Part shown: in pieces, positions 10,719-19,225 of the stretch | How the letters are laid out: each line of letters starts with the position of its first letter | Numbering within the stretch: position 1 is the first letter of the stretch | Assembly (NCBI RefSeq): GCF_019219065.1 | Contig: NZ_JAHUWK010000001.1 | Coordinates: forward strand, 124,001 to 188,000 | Reading direction: 5' to 3' | Source: Duganella sp. sic0402 | GTDB lineage: Bacteria; Pseudomonadota; Gammaproteobacteria; Burkholderiales; Burkholderiaceae_D | Length of the DNA stretch: 64,000 nt | Made by a program: the position numbers and the translations under genes | Notes under the pieces: generated by a model | The model's database searches: none | What the model was told of the DNA's origin: nothing | Seen by the model: the letters and a program-made list of their open reading frames with translations, nothing else

Positions 10719-11336
10719 TTATTTGCGTTCGTCGCTGCGGCGTTCTTGCAGCACGATCGGCGCTTGGTTCTGCGGATACAGACCATGGTGGCCTTCGTAG
10801 ACGGCGCGAATGGCGGCCATGTCGGCTTCCTGGTCGCCGCTGAGGTGCAGGTGATCGATCATGCCCAGGGTCTTGCGTGGGTAGTCGATATATACCAGGC
10901 ACAAAGGCACTTTGGCCTCCACCGCCAGGTGATAAAAGCCGCTCTTCCAGTTAGGGCGGTAGCTGCGCGATGCCTCCGGTGTGATGGCCAGCCAATACCA
11001 GTCGGCCGCGTTCATGCGCTCCGCTTGCGAACGTATCATGCCTTGCGGCGCGCTGCGGTCCACCGGCTCGCCGCCCAGAGCGCGGAACCAGCCGCCCAGC
11101 GGGGACTTGAACAGCGAATCCTTGGCCAGCCAGCGGAACGGCAGATTCAGCGCCCATTTGCACATCAGGCCAACAAAGAAGTCCCAGTTGGAGGTGTGCG
11201 GATAGACCACCACGATGCCGCGCGGGCCGGGCAGGGGGCGGTATAGAAAGCGCCAGCCGAACAGGTTCAGTACCCGCAGCGCCGCGCGGCGGCGCCAGGT
11301 GGGCAGCACCTCCGGCTTCATTTCAAAATCAGACAT
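10719..11336 (-). CDS. PlsC-like 1-acyl-glycerol-3-phosphate acyltransferase family protein
   Basis: A 205-residue acyltransferase. The catalytic HxxxxD motif appears as HTSNWD (residues 47-52) and the acyl-acceptor motif as PEASRSYRPNWKSGF, a variant of the usual EGTR. This subfamily differs from true PlsC and is often annotated simply as lysophospholipid acyltransferase; the substrate is uncertain. One N-terminal hydrophobic stretch suggests peripheral membrane association. It converges with ureJ without any gap and is transcribed away from the TonB receptor gene's 3' end. Confidence 0.85.
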   Translation of the reverse strand: MSDFEMKPEVLPTWRRRAALRVLNLFGWRFLYRPLPGPRGIVVVYPHTSNWDFFVGLMCKWALNLPFRWLAKDSLFKSPLGGWFRALGGEPVDRSAPQGMIRSQAERMNAADWYWLAITPEASRSYRPNWKSGFYHLAVEAKVPLCLVYIDYPRKTLGMIDHLHLSGDQEADMAAIRAVYEGHHGLYPQNQAPIVLQERRSDERK

Positions 11337-11377
11337 CTCACTACCCCGTCGTGTTTTTTAGATTATTGTCACTATTG

Positions 11378-11404
11378 ACAGGCTTGTATTCGCCTGTTTT
11401 AAAA
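11378..11404. other. Hairpin in the TonB receptor/acyltransferase gap
   Basis: ACAGGC (11378-11383) and GCCTGT (11392-11397) form a 6-bp stem with an 8-nt loop, followed on the plus strand by TTTTAAAA. It resembles a weak terminator, but no plus-strand gene ends just before it, and on the minus strand the T-run is missing. Role unclear. Confidence 0.25.
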
Positions 11405-11449
11405 GCAGCGCGCATTCTATATTGACCCCGACGGGGGAGCAACTTTTGT

Positions 11450-13906
11450 TTAAAGCTTGTAGTTGAGGGTCAAAGTGGCGCTGCGCGGCGCACCATAGGT
11501 ATTGCCGCCGGTGGTCCAGCCGATGCCCTGGTAGTAAACTTTGTCAAAAAGATTACTCACATTCAGGCGCACGCTGAGCTTCTCATTGACCTGGTAGCCG
11601 GCATGCAGACCGACCACGGTGTAGCCGCCGTGGGTGATGCGGTCATCGTCCGACGAGTAGATAGCGTTCTGCGTATTCAGCGAACCGCCCACGCGCCAGC
11701 GCTGCAAATCGCCCGGCAGGCGGTAGCTGGTGCTGACCTTGAACTGGTGGCGCGGCAGGTCCGGGTCGAACAATTTGCCGACATTGGATGCGACCGAATC
11801 GGTGACAAACTTGGCCGACACATAGGTGTAGCCCGCAGTCGCCTGCCAGCCTGGCGCCAGCTCGCCGCTGACTTCCATTTCCACACCCTTGCTTTCGACC
11901 TTGCCGGCCGCGCGCGAGCAGAAAGTTGATCCGGTGCTTGGGCATGGCGACGGGCCGTCGCGGTCTGTCATGGCGCGGTTTTCCTGGCTGACCTGGAATA
12001 CCGCCAGGCTGGCGTTTAGCGCGCCGCCAAAGTATTCGCCTTTGACGCCGGCCTCGTAGTTGGTGCCAGTGACAGGCTTGAGCAGGTTGCCGCCGGCGTC
12101 GACCGTGCTTTGCGGCTGGAAGATCTGGGTCCAGCTGCCGTACAGCGAGTGGTTGGCATCAAGATCGTAGACTGCGCCGGCGTACGGCGTGATCTCGCGA
12201 GTGACCTTATAGCCGGCGTTAGTGCGGTCGTTGTTGTAGTCATACCAGCTGCTGCGCGCGCCGACGATCAGCGACAGCGGATCGGTGATGCTGAACCGCG
12301 CCGAGCCATACACGCCGGATTCCTTCAGCGTGCTGGTGATGCCCCAGCGCTGGTAATTGATCGCCGGGCGGCTGGCTGCATAAGGATCAAAGTGGAATGG
12401 ATCGAATGGAATCGGCGTCGCGCGCACGCCCCAGTCGCCGTAGTTATCGTTGATGGCTTTGCGGCGGCTCAGGCCCAGCGATACCTCGTGCTTGCGGCCC
12501 AACAGCGCGAACGGGCCGCCGACGGTGGCGTCGAAGCTGGTTTGTGCATTGTCCAGGCGATAGGCTTGCGAATTCTGCGAGAAGGCCGCGCCGCTGCCGC
12601 GTATGGAGGTGAACATCATGTCGACGTATTGCCACTTCTTGATCGCTGACAGTTTGGCTTTCCAGCCATTCCCCAGTTTTTGATCCAGTTCGGCAAACAC
12701 GGTTTTGTCGGTCTGGTTCCAGAAATCGTAGGCGTTATTGAGCGTGGTGGAGCGCGGCAGGTAGAACTGCGCGCCGTCGTCGTGGGTTGGGAAGCCCTGG
12801 TAGCCGCCGGTGTTCTTGGTGTCGCGGTAGTGCGCGCCGACGGTCAGCGTGGTGCCGCGCGCCAGGTCTGCTTCGAGGATGCCGTAGGCCTGCTGCGTGC
12901 GGTCATGCGAGACGTCGTAGAAAAAATCCTTGTCCTGTGCTGCGATCACGGCGCGGCCGCGCAGCGTTTTGGTTTCGTTCAAGGCGTTGGAGGCGTCCAG
13001 TTGCAGCTGGTAGTCGTTCCAGCTGCCGGCGCTGGCGGTCAGCGAGACTTGCTGACCGGCGGTCGGACGCTTGCGCACCAGGTTGATGGCGGCGGATGGA
13101 TTACCGCTGCCGCTGGTCAGGCCGTTGGCACCGCGCACCACTTCGATGCGGTCATAGACCACCAGGTCGGCATTGTCTGCGTTGAAGGTGCCGTTGGCGC
13201 CCATGGTGGTTGGCAGGCCGTCCAGCAGCATATTGGTGACCTCAAAGCCACGTGCGCTGAAGCTGCCGGAATTACCGACGAAATAGCCCTTCTGCATGGT
13301 CAGGCCGGTGATGCTTTTGACCGCGTCATCCAGCGTCACCAGGCCCTGATCTTCGATCTGCTGGCGCGTCAGCACGCTGACCGATTGCGGCGTCTCGCGC
13401 ATCGACAGTTCCATGCGGGTGGCGGTGTTGGTGGCGCCGGTGGTGTAGGAACCGCTGCCTTCGGTTGCGTTCTGGCGCGTGCCGTTGATGGTGATTGCCG
13501 GCAGTGCCGCGTCAGCCGGTGGCGTGTGCGGGCGCGCCTGCGCTGGCGCGGCTTGTGGCGGCGCCGGACGCTGCGTGCGCAGCACATAGCCGCCGCTTTC
13601 CACCCGCGCCACTTCCATGCCGGTGCCGCTCAGCAGCGCGGCAAAGCCGTCCTGCACCTTATACACACCGCGCAGGCCGGGCGTGGTTTTATGGTCGGTC
13701 TGGTCGGCGGTGAAGATCACCGAAACGCCGCTGGCGATGGCGAAGCTGCGCAGGGCAGGGGCCAGCGGACCGGCGGCGATATTGAATTCCTGGCTCTGCG
13801 CCTTGCTGGCCGGCGTGTTCTGGGCGTGCGTCCATGGCGCGGCGCCCAGGCATAGCAGCAGCGAGACGGCGCAGGCAATCGGCCGGCGTTGGAAAGTACG
13901 TGGCAT
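11450..13906 (-). CDS. TonB-dependent siderophore receptor with signalling (STN) domain
   Basis: An 818-residue outer-membrane receptor. A signal peptide occupies residues 1-28. A secretin/TonB short N-terminal domain follows at about 38-108 (FNIAAGPLAPALRSFA...), used for cell-surface signalling to FecR. The plug is at about 155-285 (RIEVVRGANGLTSG-type motif) and the 22-strand barrel ends in a typical terminal aromatic pattern (TLTLNYKL). It should import a ferric siderophore and report its presence. It lies 76 bp downstream of fecR on the same strand, completing a FecI-FecR-receptor set. The exact siderophore cannot be read from sequence; the STN domain places it with FpvA/FhuE-type receptors. 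Confidence 0.95.
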   Translation of the reverse strand: MPRTFQRRPIACAVSLLLCLGAAPWTHAQNTPASKAQSQEFNIAAGPLAPALRSFAIASGVSVIFTADQTDHKTTPGLRGVYKVQDGFAALLSGTGMEVARVESGGYVLRTQRPAPPQAAPAQARPHTPPADAALPAITINGTRQNATEGSGSYTTGATNTATRMELSMRETPQSVSVLTRQQIEDQGLVTLDDAVKSITGLTMQKGYFVGNSGSFSARGFEVTNMLLDGLPTTMGANGTFNADNADLVVYDRIEVVRGANGLTSGSGNPSAAINLVRKRPTAGQQVSLTASAGSWNDYQLQLDASNALNETKTLRGRAVIAAQDKDFFYDVSHDRTQQAYGILEADLARGTTLTVGAHYRDTKNTGGYQGFPTHDDGAQFYLPRSTTLNNAYDFWNQTDKTVFAELDQKLGNGWKAKLSAIKKWQYVDMMFTSIRGSGAAFSQNSQAYRLDNAQTSFDATVGGPFALLGRKHEVSLGLSRRKAINDNYGDWGVRATPIPFDPFHFDPYAASRPAINYQRWGITSTLKESGVYGSARFSITDPLSLIVGARSSWYDYNNDRTNAGYKVTREITPYAGAVYDLDANHSLYGSWTQIFQPQSTVDAGGNLLKPVTGTNYEAGVKGEYFGGALNASLAVFQVSQENRAMTDRDGPSPCPSTGSTFCSRAAGKVESKGVEMEVSGELAPGWQATAGYTYVSAKFVTDSVASNVGKLFDPDLPRHQFKVSTSYRLPGDLQRWRVGGSLNTQNAIYSSDDDRITHGGYTVVGLHAGYQVNEKLSVRLNVSNLFDKVYYQGIGWTTGGNTYGAPRSATLTLNYKL

Positions 13907-13917
13907 AACGGTTCCTC

Positions 13918-13944
13918 AAGTAAGTAAAAATGTGGTGCTTACTT
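13918..13944. promoter_or_regulatory. Inverted repeat between fecR-like gene and receptor gene
   Basis: AAGTAAG (13918-13924) and CTTACTT (13938-13944) form 7-bp arms with a 13-nt spacer, directly upstream of the receptor start. It could be an operator or an attenuating hairpin separating fecR from the receptor. Only the symmetry supports it. Confidence 0.35.
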
Positions 13945-13982
13945 AATAGGTGCCGCAGGATTCAAAATCGGGCAGGATTTTT

Positions 13983-14933
13983 TTATCTTTTTTCGACACT
14001 GACCCAATAAGGGCTGAAAGTACGGATGCGCACCGGCAGGGAGTTGGGCAGCATCGCCAGGACGGCGTTGGTGTCCTTCAGCGGGAATACGCCGGAAAAA
14101 CGCAGCTTGGCCAGCGCCGGATCGCAACGCAGCACGCCACGGCGGTAGCGGCCCAGTTCTTCCAGGAAGTCGTCCAGCCGCATATCGTCGGCGACGATGG
14201 CACCCAGCGTCCAGGCCAGGTTGTCGGTCGATGAAGGCGTGGGGGCAGTGATGTCACGCGTCGAAAACACGGTGCGCTGGCCCGCCGTCAAGGTCAGCGG
14301 CGTGCTGTCGGCGCTGGCGGGCGTGATCTCCACAGCGCTGTTTTGCACATCCACCTGCGTGCGGTGGTTCAGTTGGCGCACGCTGAATACCGTGCCGAGC
14401 GCACGCACGCGGCCTTGTGCTGTTTGCACGATGAAGGGGCGGCCGGCGGCGCCCGCATGGCTGGTTTCGATGCGAATCTCGCCGGTGACCAGTTGCAGCA
14501 GCCGTTGATGCGCGTCGTAGCGCAGCTTGACCGCACTGCCGGTATTGAGCAGTACGCGAGTGCCATCTTCCAGCGTCCATTCGCGGCGTTCGCCGACGGC
14601 GGTGCGCATGTCGGCGCTCAATTGCTGCCATGCTTGCGAGCGCGCGCCCAGCACGCCGGCGGAACCGGCCACGCCAAGGCCGAGCAACAATGCGATGCTG
14701 TTGCGCCGGCGTGGCGACTGTACCGACAGCACCTGGTAAGCCGGGCCGCCCTGCAAGCCCTTAAGCCTGGCGCAGACGGCTTCGATATGCTGCCACGCGC
14801 GTTCGTTGTCCGGATCGGCGGCGCGCCATTGCTGCCAGCGCTGCTGGTCGGCCGCGCTGAAATCGCTGGACATCAGCGTGGTCAGCCATTCCGCCGCCTG
14901 GTCTGCGGCCGTGTCGCTGAATGCGTGGCTCAT
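13983..14933 (-). CDS. FecR-type anti-sigma/sigma-regulator
   Basis: A 316-residue inner-membrane regulator. The N-terminal DUF4880-like cytoplasmic segment (AAEWLTTLMSSDFSAADQQRWQQW) binds the partner sigma factor; a single hydrophobic segment lies near residue 90; the periplasmic FecR domain includes LEDGTRVLLNTGSAV and RVRALGTVFSVRQ. It transmits the receptor's STN signal. The start is chosen at the ATG overlapping the sigma gene's TGA (ATGA), which also matches the family N-terminus (MSHAFSDTAADQAAEWL). Confidence 0.92.
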   Translation of the reverse strand: MSHAFSDTAADQAAEWLTTLMSSDFSAADQQRWQQWRAADPDNERAWQHIEAVCARLKGLQGGPAYQVLSVQSPRRRNSIALLLGLGVAGSAGVLGARSQAWQQLSADMRTAVGERREWTLEDGTRVLLNTGSAVKLRYDAHQRLLQLVTGEIRIETSHAGAAGRPFIVQTAQGRVRALGTVFSVRQLNHRTQVDVQNSAVEITPASADSTPLTLTAGQRTVFSTRDITAPTPSSTDNLAWTLGAIVADDMRLDDFLEELGRYRRGVLRCDPALAKLRFSGVFPLKDTNAVLAMLPNSLPVRIRTFSPYWVSVEKR

Positions 14934-15436
14934 GGCGTTAGCGTGAACAGGCATTGGCGGTTGGCGCGGGTCAGGTATTGCTTCACCGAGCTGGTGGATA
15001 CGCCCAGTTGCGCGGCGATTTGTTCGTAGTTCAGGCCTTCCAGCTGCGCCAGCAGAAAAGCCTGGCGCACGGCGCAGGGCAGGCCGTCCAGCGCGCGATC
15101 AATTTCTTCCAGCGCTTGCAGCACCATCAGCCGCGTCTCCGGCGACGGCATGGCGTCTTCCGGTAGCGCGGCCAGCGCTCCAAGGTAGGCTGTCTCCAGC
15201 AGGTGGCGGCGGTGCCTGTGCGCCAGCAGGCGGCGCGCGATCGTCGCCAGGAATGGGCGCGGCTCGCGGATATCCTCGGCGTAGCCGGTGCTGATCACGT
15301 TGACGAAGGTGTCCTGCGCCAGGTCGGACGCCTCGCTGCTGTTGTCCAGGCGGCGGTGCAGCCAGCCTCTCAGCCAGGCGTGGTGGTCAAGGTAAAGCGT
15401 CTCGACGGTACTGGAGGGAGGAAGGTTAAGGGACAC
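14930..15436 (-). CDS. FecI-like ECF RNA polymerase sigma factor
   Basis: An ECF sigma factor of about 168 residues. Region 2 spans the HHAWLRGWLHRRL and ASDLAQDTFVNV segments; region 4 carries the HTH LNYEQIAAQLGVSTSSVKQYLTRA. It should direct transcription of the adjacent receptor under FecR control. The frame opens at 15466, but its first ten codons lie in the Fur box; FecI proteins normally begin about ten residues before VETLY, so GTG 15436 (MSLNLPPSS) is the better start. Iron repression is implied by the Fur box overlapping the upstream end. Confidence 0.9.
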   Translation of the reverse strand: MSLNLPPSSTVETLYLDHHAWLRGWLHRRLDNSSEASDLAQDTFVNVISTGYAEDIREPRPFLATIARRLLAHRHRRHLLETAYLGALAALPEDAMPSPETRLMVLQALEEIDRALDGLPCAVRQAFLLAQLEGLNYEQIAAQLGVSTSSVKQYLTRANRQCLFTLTP

Positions 15437-15448
15437 CGGCAAAGTATG

Positions 15449-15467
15449 AATGAGAACTATTATCATT
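15449..15467 (-). promoter_or_regulatory. Fur box upstream of the fecI-like gene
   Basis: On the minus strand the site reads AATGATAATAGTTCTCATT. It contains the full AATGATAAT core of the Fur consensus and an imperfect inverted second half. It lies at the 5' end of the sigma factor gene, as expected for iron-repressed FecIR systems. It also faces the plus-strand metallo-hydrolase gene about 100 bp away. Confidence 0.65.
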
Positions 15468-15569
15468 CATAATAGGCGAATCGGCATGGTTTGTCGATAC
15501 TAGAATGTGCAAAGCATGCATTTCAGGTATTGTAGCGGTCTTGATAAAACCGGAAAAATAAGGGGAGCC

Positions 15570-16523
15570 ATGTCCACACGTATTCTGAAACCCTTGGCTA
15601 TTGCCGCCACGCTGCTGGTGACCGCCGCCGCGCAGGCGGGCGCGCCGATGGCGCGTTTTCAGGCGCCGGGGTTTTATCGCACCACGCTGGGTGATTTTGA
15701 AATCACCGTGCTGAACGATGGCACCCTGGACCTGCCGGTCGACAAACTGCTCAAGCAGCCGCCGGCCAAGACCGATGCGGCGCTGGCCAAGTCGTTCCAG
15801 AAAAGCCCGCTGCAAACTTCCGTCAACGGTTTCCTGATCAATACCGGCAGCAAGCTGGTGCTGATCGACACCGGCGCCGCCAGCCTGTTCGGCCCGACGC
15901 TGGGGCAGCTGCTTGGTAATCTCAAGGCGGCTGGCTACAAGCCGGAGCAGGTGGACGAGATTTACATCAGCCATATGCATGGCGATCACGTCGGCGGCCT
16001 GGCCTCCAACGAACAGCGCGTGTTCCCGAACGCCATCGTCCGTGCCGGCAAGCTCGATGCGGATTACTACCTGAGCCAGACCAATCTCGACAAGGCGTCG
16101 CCGGAAGCCAAGGATAATTTCCAAGGGCCGATGGTGTCGATCAATCCGTATGTGAAGGCGGGCAAGTTCCAGCCTATCGTGGCGAATACCGAACTGGTGC
16201 CGGGGATTAAGTCCTACTTCAATGGCGGGCATACGCCGGGCCATATCACCTACGTGGTGGAGAGCAAGGGGCAGAAGCTGGTGCTGCTGGGTGATTTGCT
16301 GCACGTTCAGGCGGTGCAATTTGATGATCCGGGCGTGGGCATCTCGTTCGATACCGACAGCAAGGTCGCCATTACCGAGCGCAAGGAAGCGTTTGCGGCT
16401 GCGGCCAAGGGCGGCTACCTGATCGGTGCGCCGCACCTGTCGTTCCCTGCGCTGGGCCATGTGCGGTCCAACGGCAAGGGCGGTTACGTGTTCGTGCCAG
16501 TGACGTACACGCAACCGCGTTAA
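15570..16523 (+). CDS. Secreted MBL-fold metallo-hydrolase
   Basis: A 317-residue metallo-beta-lactamase-fold protein with a signal peptide (MSTRILKPLAIAATLLVTAAAQA). The HxHxDH zinc motif is at H135, H137, D139, H140 (SHMHGDHVGG), with a later metal His in GGHTPGH and an Asp in LLGDLLH. It resembles the lactonase/MblA-like exported hydrolases, but the substrate is not evident. The start is set by AGGGGAG six bases before ATG 15570. Its 3' end faces the ene-reductase gene 5 bp away. Confidence 0.9.
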   Translation: MSTRILKPLAIAATLLVTAAAQAGAPMARFQAPGFYRTTLGDFEITVLNDGTLDLPVDKLLKQPPAKTDAALAKSFQKSPLQTSVNGFLINTGSKLVLIDTGAASLFGPTLGQLLGNLKAAGYKPEQVDEIYISHMHGDHVGGLASNEQRVFPNAIVRAGKLDADYYLSQTNLDKASPEAKDNFQGPMVSINPYVKAGKFQPIVANTELVPGIKSYFNGGHTPGHITYVVESKGQKLVLLGDLLHVQAVQFDDPGVGISFDTDSKVAITERKEAFAAAAKGGYLIGAPHLSFPALGHVRSNGKGGYVFVPVTYTQPR

Positions 16524-16528
16524 GCTCC

Positions 16529-17584
16529 TTACGCCAGGGCAGGGTAGTCGGTGTAGCCGACTTCGCTGGCGCCATAGAAGGTTTCTGCATTCCACGGATT
16601 CAGTGGCGCGTCGGCTTTCAGGCGCGCCACCAGGTCCGGATTGGAGATGTAGTCCTTGCCAAAGGCGATCGCATCCGCCTTGCCGCTATCCAGCAGGCTC
16701 TGTGCCACCACTTTATCCAGCTTCTCATTGGCGATAAACACGCCGCCGAATTCCTGCTTGATCAGCGGGGCCAGGCTATCCTCGCCCACGGCTTCACGCG
16801 CGGCGATGAACGCAATCTTGCGCTTGCCCAGCTCGCGCGCCACATAGCCGAAGGTCTCGGCCGGATTGGCGTCGCCCATATCGTGCGAATCGCGGCGTGG
16901 CGCCAGGTGCATGCCGACGCGGTCCGGCCCCCAGACTTCAATCACGGCATCGGTTACTTCCAGCATCAGGCGAGCGCGGTTCTCGACCGAGCCACCATAG
17001 TTGTCAGTGCGCTGGTTGGTTTTACTTTGCAGGAACTGATCCAGCAGATAGCCGTTGGCGCCGTGCACCTGCACGCCGTCGAAGCCGGCTTTCTTGGCGT
17101 TCTCGGCGCCTTTCTTGTACGCGGCAACCACACCTGCCAGCTCTTCGGTATCCAGCGCGCGCGGCACTGGATACGGCCGTTGCGGGCGCAGCAGGCTGAC
17201 GTGGCCTTCGGCGGCAATCGCGCTTGGCGCCACTGGGGCGTCACCGTTCAGCAGGCTCGGGTCCGAGATACGGCCGACGTGCCACAGCTGGGCAAAGATG
17301 ACACCGCCCTTGGCGTGCACGGCGGCGGTGACCTGCTTCCAGCCCTCGACCTGCTCATCCGACCACAGGCCCGGCGTGTCGGCATAACCGACGCCTTGCG
17401 GTGTGACGGAAGTCGCTTCGCTCAGAATCATGCCGGCGGTGGCGCGTTGCTCGTAGTACTTGGCCATCAGCGCGTTCGGCACGCGGCCGCCGCCAACTGC
17501 GCGGGCACGGGTCAGCGGCGCCATGACGACGCGGTTTTTCAGGGTGATATCGCCGATGGTGATCGGATCGAACAGAGTAGGCAT
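16529..17584 (-). CDS. nemA: Old yellow enzyme family alkene reductase (NemA-like)
   Basis: A 351-residue FMN-dependent TIM-barrel reductase. It begins MPTLFDPITIGDITLKNRVVMAPLTR and includes the FAQLWHVGRIS segment and the HGANGYLLDQFL motif, whose His and Asn bind the substrate. NemA-type enzymes reduce N-ethylmaleimide, nitroesters and other electrophilic alkenes with NADPH. The start is placed at the Met that opens the family N-terminus, 10 bp after the ArsR-type regulator stop. In E. coli nemA lies behind the repressor nemR; here an ArsR-family gene plays that position. Confidence 0.92.
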   Translation of the reverse strand: MPTLFDPITIGDITLKNRVVMAPLTRARAVGGGRVPNALMAKYYEQRATAGMILSEATSVTPQGVGYADTPGLWSDEQVEGWKQVTAAVHAKGGVIFAQLWHVGRISDPSLLNGDAPVAPSAIAAEGHVSLLRPQRPYPVPRALDTEELAGVVAAYKKGAENAKKAGFDGVQVHGANGYLLDQFLQSKTNQRTDNYGGSVENRARLMLEVTDAVIEVWGPDRVGMHLAPRRDSHDMGDANPAETFGYVARELGKRKIAFIAAREAVGEDSLAPLIKQEFGGVFIANEKLDKVVAQSLLDSGKADAIAFGKDYISNPDLVARLKADAPLNPWNAETFYGASEVGYTDYPALA

Positions 17585-17594
17585 GATGAGTTCC

Positions 17595-17885
17595 CTATAG
17601 TTGCATTTGTCCGATGAAGGCCTGGATGACGGCTTCATCGCGTTTGAAATAATTCCACTGGCCGACCCGCTCCGACTTCACCAGCCCGGCCTTGACCAAT
17701 ACGGCCAGGTGGGCGGACATCGTGGATTGCGACAGACCGGCGCGCCGGTCGATCATGCCGGCGCATACTCCCAGGCTCAGCGGATGTTGCTGCTCCGAGA
17801 AATACACCTCCGGCTCCTTCAGCCACGCCAGAATCTGGCGCCGCATCGGGTTGGCTAGGGCTTTGTGGATGGCGTCTATGTCCAT
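17595..17885 (-). CDS. ArsR-family winged-helix transcriptional regulator
   Basis: A 96-residue helix-turn-helix protein. MDIDAIHKALANPMRRQILAWL is the typical ArsR N-terminus; the recognition region is LSQSTMSAHLAVLVKAGLV, followed by the wing RVGQWNYFKRDE. A single Cys (about residue 41, LGVCAGMID) could act as a redox or electrophile sensor, which would suit control of nemA; this is inference. It is the first gene of a two-gene unit with nemA. A 40-bp dyad lies just upstream of its start. Confidence 0.9.
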   Translation of the reverse strand: MDIDAIHKALANPMRRQILAWLKEPEVYFSEQQHPLSLGVCAGMIDRRAGLSQSTMSAHLAVLVKAGLVKSERVGQWNYFKRDEAVIQAFIGQMQL

Positions 17886-17897
17886 GATCGCTATATG

Positions 17898-17937
17898 TAT
17901 CGTGTTTTTCCGATTTCAATATCGGAATTCTACGATA
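17898..17937. promoter_or_regulatory. 40-bp composite dyad, likely operator of the arsR-nemA unit
   Basis: Two nested inverted repeats share one centre (17917.5): inner arms TTCCGAT (17908-17914) and ATCGGAA (17921-17927); outer arms TATCGT (17898-17903) and ACGATA (17932-17937). The element starts 12 bp upstream of the regulator's ATG, where autorepression would be expected. It also lies upstream of the divergent membrane-protein gene at 18013. Confidence 0.65.
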
Positions 17938-18012
17938 TAAATAAAAAGCGTGCTGCCGGCCGCGAAATCCTTTATGTTATTGGAACATTGTTGGATATCT
18001 AACGGGGCTGGG

Positions 18013-19023
18013 ATGTCGAGTCATTACCTGGATGTGGCGGTAGGCTTGTCCTACACTTTTCTGGCGGTGAGCCTGCTGTGCAGCGCCACGCGCGAGGCGA
18101 TCGCATCGCTGTTCCAGACCCGCGCCAAGGTGCTGCTGGATGGCGTGCTGACCCTGCTGCACGAACCGGCTGGCAAGCCGCAGGTGCGCGGCATCCTGCC
18201 ATCGCTGAAACGGCTGCTGCGGATGGATGATGGCTTCGGGCTGGACAAGCTGGGCGCGCAGTCGCTGACGGCGGAAGTGATGCGCCATCCGCTGATACTC
18301 GGCATGGCGCAGCGCGGCCGCATGCCGTCCTATATTCCGTCGGCGATATTCGCGCGTGCCTTCGTGTCGACGCTGACGGCCAAGTATGGCAAGGGGCAGA
18401 CGGCGGCCATCCTGCTGAGCAACGTCGGCAACGAAGGCTTGACGCGCACGCTGCTGGCCATCATGGGCGAGGGGCCGGATGATGTGGCGGCGCTGGAGAG
18501 CGCCGTGAAGCTGTGGTACGACACGGTGATGGAGCGCATCAGCGGCTGGTACAAGCGGCGCTCGCAGTTCGTGTTGTTCCTGGTCGGGCTGTTGTATGCG
18601 GTGGTGATGAATATCGACGCGCTGCAATTGTCGCAGCGCTTGTGGACAGATGCGGCCTTGACCGCATCGCTGGCGCAAAAGGCTGAACTGGCCAAACCGC
18701 CCGTCGCGCCAGTCCAGCCATCGGACGCAGCCAGCGCGCTGGCGCAAACCAAACTCGCCAAGGCGCAAGCCCAGGAACTGCAAACCTTGCCGATCGGTTG
18801 GCCTTCGGCGCGCTTCGATAGCAGCAGCGGCAGTGGGATTGCGGTTGCGCTGCTGTTCGCCCTGATCGGCTGGGTGGCGACAGCCTTTGCTGCTTCCCTC
18901 GGCTCGCCATTCTGGTTTGAGGGCATAGGCTGGTTGCTGGCGCTGCGCGGCACCGGCGCCAAGCCAGCCGATACCACCACGTCGCCAGCCGCCGCCATAA
19001 CGCTGCCGAGCCTGCGCAAATAG
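18013..19023 (+). CDS. Predicted membrane protein, unknown function
   Basis: A 336-residue protein that I do not assign to a named family. Hydrophobic segments lie at about residues 9-28 (VGLSYTFLAVSLLCSA), 180-200 (FVLFLVGLLYAVVMN) and 275-300 (IAVALLFALIGWVATAFAA). Between the last two is an Ala/Gln/Lys-rich, probably helical stretch of about 60 residues. Similar multi-pass proteins of unknown role are common in betaproteobacteria. The start ATG follows GGGGCTGGG; the longer frame upstream would overlap the regulatory region of the arsR gene. Confidence 0.7.
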   Translation: MSSHYLDVAVGLSYTFLAVSLLCSATREAIASLFQTRAKVLLDGVLTLLHEPAGKPQVRGILPSLKRLLRMDDGFGLDKLGAQSLTAEVMRHPLILGMAQRGRMPSYIPSAIFARAFVSTLTAKYGKGQTAAILLSNVGNEGLTRTLLAIMGEGPDDVAALESAVKLWYDTVMERISGWYKRRSQFVLFLVGLLYAVVMNIDALQLSQRLWTDAALTASLAQKAELAKPPVAPVQPSDAASALAQTKLAKAQAQELQTLPIGWPSARFDSSSGSGIAVALLFALIGWVATAFAASLGSPFWFEGIGWLLALRGTGAKPADTTTSPAAAITLPSLRK

Positions 19024-19025
19024 CC

Positions 19026-19223
19026 TTATTTGTCGCGCTGCGCGCACTTCGATGATTGAATCGCGCGCTCGGTGATGTTATCGATGCTCTTGATGGCCTG
19101 CGGCGTGCAGGCGGCTTCATTGACCGCATGCAGTTCTGGCTTTCTGCTGAACTCCTTGTAGCCTGTGAACACCAGCGCAGCGCCGGCGCAGACCATCAGC
19201 ACCCAATTGACTTTGGTCTGCAT
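19026..19223 (-). CDS. Small single-pass membrane or secreted protein
   Basis: A 65-residue protein, MQTKVNWVLMVCAGAALVFTGYKEFSRKPELH..., with one hydrophobic segment at residues 7-21 and a polar tail with two Cys that could form a disulphide. Family not recognised. It starts 2 bp after the DUF1304 stop, so it is probably translationally coupled to it. The longer frame (to 19313) would run back into DUF1304 and is rejected. Confidence 0.55.
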   Translation of the reverse strand: MQTKVNWVLMVCAGAALVFTGYKEFSRKPELHAVNEAACTPQAIKSIDNITERAIQSSKCAQRDK

Positions 19224-19225
19224 GG

